The notes under the pieces are model-generated. The model worked only from the letters and a program-made list of their open reading frames with translations. It had not been told where the DNA came from and did no database searches. From the NCBI GenBank assembly GCA_026225945.1, contig JAMJFZ010001868.1, positions 4,706,001 to 4,770,000 of the forward strand: a stretch of DNA of 64,000 nucleotides, read 5' to 3'. Positions within the stretch are counted from its first letter, which is position 1. Every line of letters starts with the position of its first letter. Position numbers and translations under genes: made by a program. This document shows, in pieces, positions 56,538 to 64,000 of the stretch. The DNA comes from Cricetomys ansorgei. Taxonomy: Eukaryota; Chordata; Mammalia; Rodentia; Nesomyidae.

Positions 56538-56800
56538 CTTTTCTTTTCTTTTCTTTTCTTTTCTTTTCTTTTCTTTTCTTTTCTCTTCTTTTCTCTTCTT
56601 TTCTTTTCTTTTTTTCTTTTCTTTTCTTTTTTTCTTTTCTTTACTTTTCTTTTCTTTTCTTTTTGGTGGGAGACAAGGGAGCATGAAGTTAGATGGTGGG
56701 GAAGGGTTGATGGGTCTGTGGAGAGTGGGAGGAGGGAATGAATATGATCAAAATATATTGTATGAAATTCTCAAAGAATTAATGCAATATAGAAAAAACT
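55826..56800 (+). mobile_element. LINE-1 3'UTR and 3' end
   Basis: In order: AAGTTTCTTTTTCCAGTAGATGG, ACTGGAATACTCAGCTC, AGGACATCTATATCACACCC, CTCAGGCTCAGGGATCATTGG, GAAGAGGGTCAGAAACATT, AGTGGATGACTAAAAGAAA, TTCTGGACACAACAGGAC, TGAAGTCCCACACCTAG, TGGTGGGAGACAAGGG, GGAGGGAATGAATATGATCAAAATA, TTGTATGAAATTCTCAAAGAATTAATG. This is a rodent L1 3'UTR in sense. Confidence 0.92.
56500..56662. repeat. (TTTTC)n pentanucleotide repeat
   Basis: TTTTC units with some TCTTC and TTTTTTC variants over about 160 bases, inside the L1 3'UTR. Frames of 63-87 codons here (Phe/Ser/Leu or Lys-rich) are artefacts. Confidence 0.96.
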
Positions 56801-56845
56801 AAGTGGAATTTTGCTATAATAATGACCTTGACCCTGATCTCTCAG

Positions 56846-57045
56846 TACCTTTAAACATCTACAAAAAGCAAGCCTGACAGCCTGAGTTCTATCCCTAGGT
56901 CCCATGGTGATAGAAGAAGAGAACTGAGTTCTGCAAATTGTTTTTGATCTGCACATAGATGCTTTAATACCACACAAATATAAATGAATAAATGAATAAA
57001 TAAATACATAAATAAATACATAAATAAATTCAGAAACACAATAAA
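56846..57045 (+). mobile_element. B3-type SINE with (AAAT)n tail
   Basis: AAGCAAGCCTGACAGCCTG, AGTTCTATCCCTAGGTCCC, ATGGTGATAGAAGAAGAGAAC, TGAGTTCTGCAAATTG, TTTTTGATCTGCACATAGATG, then ACACAAATATAAATGAATAAATG and an AAATACATAAATAAAT tail. Sense copy of the family that lies antisense at 34.3 kb. Confidence 0.85.
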
Positions 57046-57999
57046 AACAAAAAAGCCTATAATCCTCACAGGGCTATGGCAAGATTTTCAACCTAAGTTG
57101 ATTTTCTTCATACTAACTGACTGAGTTCTCTTTGTCATTTCTACATATGTCGTGAACTGTGGTTTCTCCTTATTAACAGACCCTTGACTTGTTTTATAAT
57201 ATCACAAGTCTTGGCTTAACATTGTACTTAAGATGGCTCATCTACTTGATTTTGGTTGGCTTTTCCTTCCTCTACCCTTCTCATTTCCAAATGTGATTTT
57301 TTTGTGTGTGTGTGAGGTAGCTCATTTTCCTGATAACTTCAGCAAAGAAGCTCTAGCTTGTATGGGGTAATCTGGCTACGAAGTAACTGAACATGCCATC
57401 ACCTGCCCTTAGTAAATATTTTCTGTCTTAAGCGTTTGGAGCTGATGGGACAGAATAGGTATCTCCACCTTTCTTTCTCTTGCAGTCAATGTTTATTTGT
57501 TATTTTTGTGTTTTTTGTTGCTATTCTTTAACATATTCCTTTCCTTATGAACTTCTTTTTCAATGGATCAGCATGGCTTCTATAAAAACAGGGCTAGCAG
57601 AATGTCTGACTGATAGATGCTTGGCTGGCTGTAAGAAGGAGAAAACTTTGCACACATTCAGATACTTTTGAGTTTATTATTTACTGCAGAAGCATAGTGA
57701 GCTACTCATTAGTCCCTAAGTGATCGAGTTGTGCTGTCTCAGACCTCCTTAGATATCTTTCAATCCTACCTCAGTTTCAGCCTGAGCTGGAATTCTTGTT
57801 TCATCATTCCAGTTACTAATGCTATTATCCTCTGCAAATATCTACTCCTGTCTCAAAGAATCCTTGAATATACAACATTTTGATACTTTTAGGCTTGGCT
57901 TCTGGGGAATTGGCTGCCTAAAACTGCTGGTACTAAAGGAACTCCTTGAATCAAACTTGGCTTTTCAGTCATTTATTCTGCCTCGTTTATAGGAATCTT

Positions 58000-58001
<2 letters not shown>
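57046..58001. other. Unique sequence
   Basis: No gene or repeat recognised. Confidence 0.5.

Positions 58002-58033
<32 letters not shown>
58002..58033. repeat. (GT)n microsatellite
   Basis: Pure GT run of about 32 bases. Confidence 0.96.
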
Positions 58034-58035
<2 letters not shown>

Positions 58036-58261
58036 GGGGTGTAATTAACACTTACAAATACAGAAGAATTCTTCTGATGCTTTACTTCCCCTTTCTAGTA
58101 CATTGTAGCTTTATGTTCTCAGACCACTTGAATTCATACTTAATTCTGGGTACAAGCTCCAGGATAACTATCTGAAACATACCAATGTGGGAAATAGGCT
58201 GAATGTTAGTACTTCTCCCTCTTAAGATTTATCATAAATCCTATCTACAATTATGATTTAT

Positions 58262-58455
58262 TAGGGCAGTTTGCTAATGATTATGGAAGCTGAGATGCCC
58301 CAAAAGAGACTCTGTGAATGATAGGAATTCTAACCTTAGAATCACGTAAGCAAACTGGAATTTCCATTATAAGGCCAAAAGTCTAGGCACTAGAAGGTGA
58401 CACTGGTCCTTAGCTTACAGTCCAATAGTTTGAGATTCTACAATTCTGATATATA
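58262..58455 (-). mobile_element. Possible MLT2-type ERVL LTR fragment, antisense
   Basis: ATTATGGAAGCTGAGATGCCCC, then GCAAACTGGAATTTCC and TCTAGGCACTAGAAGG resemble the reverse complement of the MLT2 3' half (ATTATGGAGGCCGAGAAGTCCC, GCAAGCTGGAG). Strongly diverged. Confidence 0.38.
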
Positions 58456-60439
58456 ATGGTGAGAGGGGGTATCCTAACTCATATTCTCCTTTTTTACTTT
58501 TATCTTTTTTGTAGATCCCCAGCTGGCTGAACGATGTTTGTTCCCAGTGAGGACAAAATTTTCCCACTTAGTTCGCCTGCTCCACTGCAAGTTTTTTCCA
58601 GAAACACCCCACAGCCACTCCCTGAAGTAACTCATTGCAGATATTCTGGGTATTTCTACATATCCAGTTAGGTTGGCAACTAAAATTAACTATTACACAT
58701 CTTCACCTACTGCATAAAGATTTGAAGGTGGCATGTGAATACTGAGTGTCACGATTTCCAAGCCTGCTGTGGGACAATCTCACCTTTTACCCACCTGTCT
58801 GCCTACCTACATAAATTACCTAAATTCAGTCTTTGTTCATGATGGATAATGGAAACATTTCACAAGAAGAATGACAATTCTAAAGTTTTAATAATTTTCC
58901 ATGTATGTAAGATCTCTACCAGCCTATTATCTGCCTATATTATTATTATTATTATTCGTATGTGTCCTACTGTCTAATGTCATTGAAACTTTAAGTATCA
59001 AGGGATCTCAACATGCCTTCAATGGGAGGAGCTAATAAATACATGGTGATTTAGCGACTTTCCCAATGAATTAATATTCAAGTTACTTTCACAAGCACAA
59101 TCTGGCTAAGTCATAGGTGAATGTGGATCATGAACACTCTCTCTTACCCTAGTATGACCAGTCCTTTAACTATTAGCACCAGGTGTCTATGAGGTGGTTC
59201 CTAAAACAGATGCAAAGTAGTACTTATATCTTCCGTGTTTCCCAAAATATTAGATATTTCTGGTGTAACATTTAAATGACCTAAGTAAACTGTGGCACAG
59301 AGGCAGTTTCAATTACATTAATTTTAATTACTTACAGTACATTTAAATTTTGTGGTGTAAAATTGACTTGTTCCTCATTCTAGTTATTTCTCTTCTGCTG
59401 CAGATCTATTTCAGTGTGTAAATGTTACAGTTCTTGCTATTTCAAGTGCAATTCCATTTCCATTTGTGTTGAAGGCAAATACATTGAGTTAAAATTATTT
59501 TCTCTCTCCTGAGATTTTATTTGCCCATTAAAGTTCAACCACCAACCCTGCAACTTTTTAAAACAATGCTGTGACATTTCTCCCTGAAATCATTCTAAGG
59601 AAAGAGGATTTTTAAATAAAAAAAGCAAGTCTTAAAAAGAGTGGTTAAAACTTGGATTTGCTTCCATATTGTGCTTTTCATTTGTGGTTTTGTAAACCTT
59701 AAAGATATGATGATAATTACTGTCTGTTTACTAGAAAATCTGGGTGAGGACTGAGCCATCCTCTGTAATTATTTTTGCCTTTGTTTCCTCACTCCCCCAA
59801 CAACATTTATCTTTAAGATATTTACAAAATTGACAAAGAGATAATTTTGGGGGGATGCGATATGATCATTCATTGGGTGAAATGATCCCAATTGTTGACT
59901 GTGTTTTGGTATCATTCACCAAAGTCTTCCTTAGTAACTTCTTCACCGACAAGGACCACCTTTGCAAGAGTCTCCCCAGTTCCTTTCTCAGAGCTGGATT
60001 ACTTTACTGAACCCTGCTATTTGCCCACTTGTGTGGAAGGGAAGAGTTCCTGCTCTGTGATGGTTTTCCTTTCTTGGGAATTTTGAATAAGGTTCCCTTT
60101 TTCTCATGTTTATAACAGACCACTTACATTCTTTCAGAGATTTATCTCTAGTCAGACTGCTAGCTACCCCCTTTCTTAAAAAGAAAACTTAGTTTGACAG
60201 GACAAACCAACAGAAGGAAAGGAACATTACCTTTCTCCAAGGGAGTGACACTGGGTGTATCAACCACTCCAGCGCAGGCCAGTGTTCATAAGAAGCTGAT
60301 CAACATACAGTGAAATTCACAGTCTTCTTGCGTACTTTAATTTGGTTACAGTTTGGTGTGGTTGTTTTGTGGTGATGGTGGTGGTGGGGCTTTAGTTTGT
60401 TTCCTTAGCTTTGTTGTTTTATTGTTTTGTTTTTTTTTT
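58456..60439. other. Repeat-free sequence, about 2 kb
   Basis: No gene recognised. 58500-58632 has an acceptor-like run (CTTTTATCTTTTTTGTAG) followed by about 36 open codons, listed under findings. 59260-59760 is repeat-free and AT-rich, with TCAATTACATTAATTTTAATTAC-type words cut into short motifs; a candidate conserved element. A short (TAT)n run lies at 58937-58957. Confidence 0.4.
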
Positions 60440-60565
60440 CCTGAGGAAGAAGTTAAAGTTGGGTGGGTAGGCATGAGGGGATAGGAAGAGGATCTGGAAG
60501 GACTGGGGGGAGAGGAAGAATATGATCAAAGTATATTTAAATATAAAAATCTACAAAAAATAAAG
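60440..60565 (+). mobile_element. LINE-1 3' end
   Basis: GTTGGGTGGGTAGGCATGAGG, GAGGATCTGGAAGGACTGG, GGAAGAATATGATCAAAGTATA, then an A-rich tail with AATAAAG. This is only the last 125 bp of a rodent L1. Confidence 0.78.
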
Positions 60566-60898
60566 CTTAGCTCTATACATTAGTAGTTTGGGTAGGTTTT
60601 TTAAAAAAATTTAATTTAATTTTATTTTAGAACAAAGCCATGTTAGAGATACAAGATAAAGACAACAACAAAGATGGAGAGGCACAGAAGCTTCCATGAA
60701 GTACACTTCTATTGTCAAGGTCAGTGGGGGAGCTGCCACAGGTGTGTTTTTTGTAGCACAACAGGTAATGAAGCTTGAAATTTCTTAGTGATGCACTGGA
60801 GTGGAATGAACAATTTTGTGAATAATTGCAGAACAACCATTGAAATGTTCACCCTGACTGTGGCAATCTAGTCTAATTCTTCTTGGATAGCTTCAACT
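60566..60898. other. Unique sequence
   Basis: No gene or repeat recognised. A 69-codon minus-strand frame (60627-60836) lacks a domain. Confidence 0.5.
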
Positions 60899-60931
60899 AC
60901 TATATATATATCTATATCTATATCTATATCT

Positions 60932-60989
<58 letters not shown>

Positions 60990-60994
60990 ATATC
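60899..60994. repeat. (TA)n/(CTATAT)n microsatellite
   Basis: Short TA run, six to seven CTATAT hexamers, then a TA run of about 35 bases, ending in CTATATCTG. Confidence 0.96.
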
Positions 60995-61445
60995 TGTTTC
61001 TGAGTCAAGTGAAATAATAGATCTCTGTAAAGTTCTAAATGCTTGTTTTTCTCCTTTTGAATTTTGTTGTGAATATTTTCTCCTGTTAGCTCTTAGTTTA
61101 CCAGATATAAGAAATTACAACTTAAGTTTCAAGCTGGACTGACTTCTCCTTCTGTGACTTGGAGGGTTAAAAGAGGATTCCTAATCACCACTTTCACTTA
61201 CCCAACCCTGGCAAAACAGTAGAGTAGTTGTTCTTATTAAAATTGTATAGAGTCTTGTATTCTGTCCACAATAGCATGTATATTGATGTCATCCTCGTTG
61301 AGCTCATGTTTAGACAGCCATGTTGGTAAGACTTCATGGATTGGTAAGACTCCTGACATTGTTAGAAGACACAATCCCCCACCAAACTCCTTGTTCCTCT
61401 GGATCTTGCGTACATACATGTAATATTATGCAGGCTGAATGGGAT

Positions 61446-61447
<2 letters not shown>
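60995..61447. other. Unique sequence
   Basis: No gene or repeat recognised. Overlapping frames of 60 and 102 codons cross here; the longer one runs into the TG repeat. Confidence 0.5.

Positions 61448-61486
<39 letters not shown>
61448..61486. repeat. (TG)n microsatellite
   Basis: Pure TG run of about 39 bases, at the 5' edge of an L1 3' end. Confidence 0.96.
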
Positions 61487-61488
<2 letters not shown>

Positions 61489-61630
61489 AATGCAGCACAC
61501 ACATAAATATATATGAATATGCAACAACAGTTAAAGAAAAAAAAACATGGGAAGGATTGGAGGGAGAAGGGAGGAAAGGAAGGGGAAATGATGAAATTAT
61601 AAACTCAAAAATAAAAGTAATACTATAATG
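61487..61630 (+). mobile_element. LINE-1 Lx 3' end
   Basis: AATATATATGAATATGCAACAACAG, GGAAGGATTGGAGGGAGAAGG, GGGGAAATGATGAAATTATAAAC, TCAAAAATAAAAG. Same terminal structure as the copies at 20.2 and 47.7 kb. Confidence 0.8.
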
Positions 61631-61739
61631 TGTCTTATAGTAATCAGGTTATTAATAATTATGGGATTTTGACAACATTAAGGATACAGATAAGTTTTTT
61701 CAAAGTAATTTTAAGTGTCCAACGCATAAGCATTTTCCC

Positions 61740-61840
61740 CGTGTGAGAGTAGAGACGGGGAATGGGAAGAGGGTGTGATGGAGATATATTGCATGAAACT
61801 CAAGTAATTAATAAAAGTGCTATGCTGAAAAACAATATAA
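61740..61840 (+). mobile_element. LINE-1 3' tip
   Basis: GAGACGGGGAATGGGAAGAGGG, TGTGATGGAGATATATTGCATG, AAACTCAAGTAATTAATAAAAG. This is the purine-rich terminus of an L1 (GGGAGGG...ATATTGTATGAAA...AATTAATAAAA). Confidence 0.6.
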
Positions 61841-62205
61841 AGTTGTTCTGTATTTTCTCCTTTTGTTTGTATATCCACCCTTTCTTTAATTTTTGTTATT
61901 TGAGTCTTTTTAGTCTCATGTGAACTTTCTTCTGATGTAGTTGTTATACATCCTTCTTCTGTTTGACAAACTTGTATTTTACTCTGATCTTTTGGATATA
62001 AGATGTCATTGGTTGGCGTCTTTACTGTTTAGAACAATAGAAGGACCTTTGATTGGTTAATACTGGTTACTCTCTTCCATCTCCTGTGTCACGGTTGTTC
62101 AGTAACAGCTCTATCTGCTGCTTATACATCTTATCAGAGATTATTGCTATTATTGTATACCATCAGTACCGTTAAAACATTGTCTTTCTCACAAATCTTC
62201 CTGTA

Positions 62206-62210
<5 letters not shown>
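61841..62210. other. Unique sequence
   Basis: No gene or repeat recognised. Confidence 0.5.

Positions 62211-62240
<30 letters not shown>
62211..62240. repeat. (TG)n microsatellite
   Basis: Pure TG run of 30 bases marking the tail side of the following SINE. Confidence 0.96.
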
Positions 62241-62241
<1 letters not shown>

Positions 62242-62560
62242 ACGTGCATGCCTTTGTGTGTAAGTTGTATGTTATCTGCAAGCATGTGCATGGATGTGTG
62301 TGCAGCGGTGCGTGTGTCATGGCTTATATGTGGAGGTCAGAGGACAACCTGAGGTGTTAGTTCTGATCGTTTATCTTGTTTCAGCCAGGGTTTCTTTTGT
62401 AATTTTTCCACGCATAAACTAACCATTCTAAGCTGGCAGCTTCTGGAGTTTCTCTTGTCTTCAGTTGCCATCTTGCCATAGAAACACAGTGCTTATGGGA
62501 GCAGGCTGTGGCTCCTTCTGTGCATAGGTGTGGCAACCCTAACCCTAGCCCTGTGCCTGC
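62241..62560 (-). mobile_element. B4-like composite SINE, antisense, diverged
   Basis: TGCATGGATGTGTGTGCAG, ATATGTGGAGGTCAGAGGAC, AACCTGAGGTGTTAGTTCTG, CAGCCAGGGTTTCTTTTG, TTCTGGAGTTTCTCTTGTC, GTTGCCATCTTGCCATAG. The mix of a B3-like part and a B1-like part suggests a composite element. The internal CAACCCTAACCCTAGCCCTG is part of this and not a telomere array. Confidence 0.55.
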
Positions 62561-62943
62561 CCTCCTCTGTTTTACCGAATGAATCATTTTCATTCCCTTG
62601 TTTTACTTCTGAATATCCTTTTGATTCAGGGTACTTTTGAAACTTTTGATATTTGGTATTGATTCAGGATACACGAAATTTTAAAGTTGACTCTTATTAA
62701 GCACAGAGCCTATTGGGTGTCTTAGATTTGTTTAGATTTTTCAACTTCAAGCTTTCATTTTGCATACATTGCCACCTGTCCTTCTCCGTGCATCAAAATT
62801 CTAGAGTCTGAGTTACTGAGAACAGCAGCAGTTAGCTCCTCATGGCCAAGGTGCTTGTGCCAATTTTTGTGTTTATTCCTTTGGTTTCATGAACTTTTCA
62901 CCTGAGGACCTTCTAGTTTTGCTTACACTTTGCTTGTACAGCA
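62561..62943. other. Unique sequence
   Basis: No gene or repeat recognised before the tandem duplication. Confidence 0.5.
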
Positions 62944-63109
62944 TTGAATTTAAAAGTGCACACATTGTATTTTCTGCAGAATTTCAACTTGTTTTTTTTT
63001 TGAGGAGGGTTTTCAAGATATATAAACTTTGAATTTAAAAGTGCACACATTGTATTTTCTGCAGAATTTCAATTTGCTTTTTTTGAGGAGGGTTTTCAAG
63101 ATATATAAT
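62944..63109. repeat. 85-bp tandem duplication, two copies
   Basis: A unit starting TTGAATTTAAAAGTGCACAC and ending GGGTTTTCAAGATATATAA occurs at about 62944-63028 and again at 63029-63109. The copies differ mainly in the T-run length and in CAACTTGT versus CAATTTGC. Period 85 bp; no repeat family recognised in the unit. Confidence 0.95.
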
Positions 63110-64000
63110 CTATACTGTTACAGGAAACAGAATTTCCCATAGTCAAAAGAGGCATACATTTATTATGAAAATTCTGCTGAGTGCCTCCATTGATGTGAAA
63201 TGATACTTACATATTATTGATTTATTACAATTATTTGCACTTTATTTATGAACATTTTGGGGCTTTAATTGAGTGAAAAAAATGAGTGATGTGACAGTGC
63301 CAATCATGGTACTGAAATGTTTTTGCTTTTTATTTTACTTCAGTGCATTTCAGACTTGGAAGGAATCCAGAGTGTCCCACTTTCAAATGTGCATTTCTCT
63401 TTTTCCATTTCATAGTCCAGTAGTACTAGGATTTTTCTCTGGCCATATTTCATTTCACTTTGCCTTTCACTCTGACCTTTCTTTTAGACATGTATAAATA
63501 AATATTCATAGAAACAACACATTCCATGTGTAGAATATCTTTTATTAGCCACTTTCAATGCTAGTGTCAGAAACCACAGAGGGTTGTGTTCTTTCTCTCT
63601 GATTATGAGCTGGGTTATAAACTCTTTGAAGATTTGCGATCTTCTGAGTTCTTACTGGCCCTGAGATGATTTCGCATTATGAAAACAGTTGGAGTCATGA
63701 ACTCCACAGAGGTAATACTGAGATAAATCAAAGGCCTTTTAATCGTTTCCATTTGACTTTTTTGCTCCCACATCCCCAGCCTCCTCTTAAACATATAATA
63801 TGAATGAAAATGAGATACCTGCCACGGAATCACAGACTACAGAGGAGTCCTCTGGAAGATAATTTGTGTGGAATCCATCTAGCAATCTTTTAGAAAGCCA
63901 GTTCGAGTTCAGCAGGTGGGAGACAAGGCTGATGGTTGCAGGTTTCTATGTTCAGGTGGTGCAGCTACAAATCTTTTTCTCTGACTCTCCTGAGTTTCAA
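63110..64000. other. Unique sequence to the window end
   Basis: No gene or repeat recognised. Frames of 72-74 codons at 63273-63497 and 63615-63833 lack domains. Confidence 0.5.

Noticed and set aside
56421..56686. Lys/Glu-rich and Phe/Ser-rich frames
   Set aside because: Translations of the (TTTTC)n repeat in both directions.
62529..62552. CCCTAACCCTAG motif, possible interstitial telomere repeat
   Set aside because: Only about two units, inside a diverged SINE-like element.
1..64000. CRISPR arrays, operons, phage or bacterial gene clusters
   Set aside because: No regularly spaced repeats with unique spacers and no dense coding; the SINE/LINE/LTR content is that of a mammalian nuclear genome.
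1..64000. Nuclear mitochondrial insertions, rRNA or snRNA pseudogenes
   Set aside because: None of the characteristic sequences was seen on either strand by eye.

Overview
The window looks like AT-rich, gene-poor nuclear DNA of a muroid rodent. The evidence is the repeat content: B1 SINEs, tRNA-derived B2/B3-type and B4/RSINE1-like SINEs, Lx-type LINE-1 3' ends, rodent MaLR LTRs and an IAP-like LTR, on a background of older eutherian repeats (MIR, L2, L1M, MLT1, MLT2, MER2). No B1 or B2 copy looks young and mouse-like, and the IAP-like LTR departs from the Mus form. I lean towards a cricetid (vole, hamster or deer mouse) rather than Mus, but only weakly.

I recognise no protein-coding gene, tRNA, rRNA or CpG-island promoter. 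The longest open frames are chance frames or translations of microsatellites. The one long frame with real homology is a LINE-1 ORF2 fragment at 55.5 kb. The window is therefore intergenic or lies inside a large intron. About a quarter of it can be assigned to repeats; the rest looks like old unique sequence.

Layout: 0-8 kb is mostly unique, with microsatellites, a MaLR LTR, a MIR, an L1 3' end and an L2. 8.2-11.1 kb is a dense run of L1M, MER2, MLT2, a tetranucleotide repeat, a B3 SINE, L1 ORF2 and an L1 3'UTR. 13.4 kb holds a solo IAP-like LTR with a perfect 6-bp target duplication. 18.9-21.9 kb has a 209-bp CTTT tract seeded by a B1 tail, a 1.1-kb L1 3'UTR, a B4/RSINE1-like SINE and another B1. 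22.5 kb has an unassigned exon-like open frame. 29.4-31.3 kb has a SINE, a MaLR LTR with a 5-bp target duplication and a B1. 32.8-38.3 kb has three MLT1 LTRs and a 1.2-kb antisense L1M. 41.7-44.2 kb has a compound microsatellite, two MaLR-class LTRs and a B3 SINE. 48.9-49.5 kb is a solo ERV1-like LTR with a 4-bp target duplication. 55.5-57.0 kb is a sense L1 (ORF2 scrap plus 3'UTR) followed by a SINE. 60.4-63.1 kb has three clustered L1 3' ends, a B4-like SINE and an 85-bp tandem duplication.

Nothing here works together as a pathway. The best leads are the two LTRs with intact target duplications and enhancer-like direct repeats, the unassigned open frame at 22.5 kb, the tandem duplication at 63 kb, and long repeat-free stretches (about 35.9-36.8 kb and 58.5-60.4 kb) that could hold conserved enhancers. 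All family calls come from reading the sequence against remembered consensus sequences, not from a database search.
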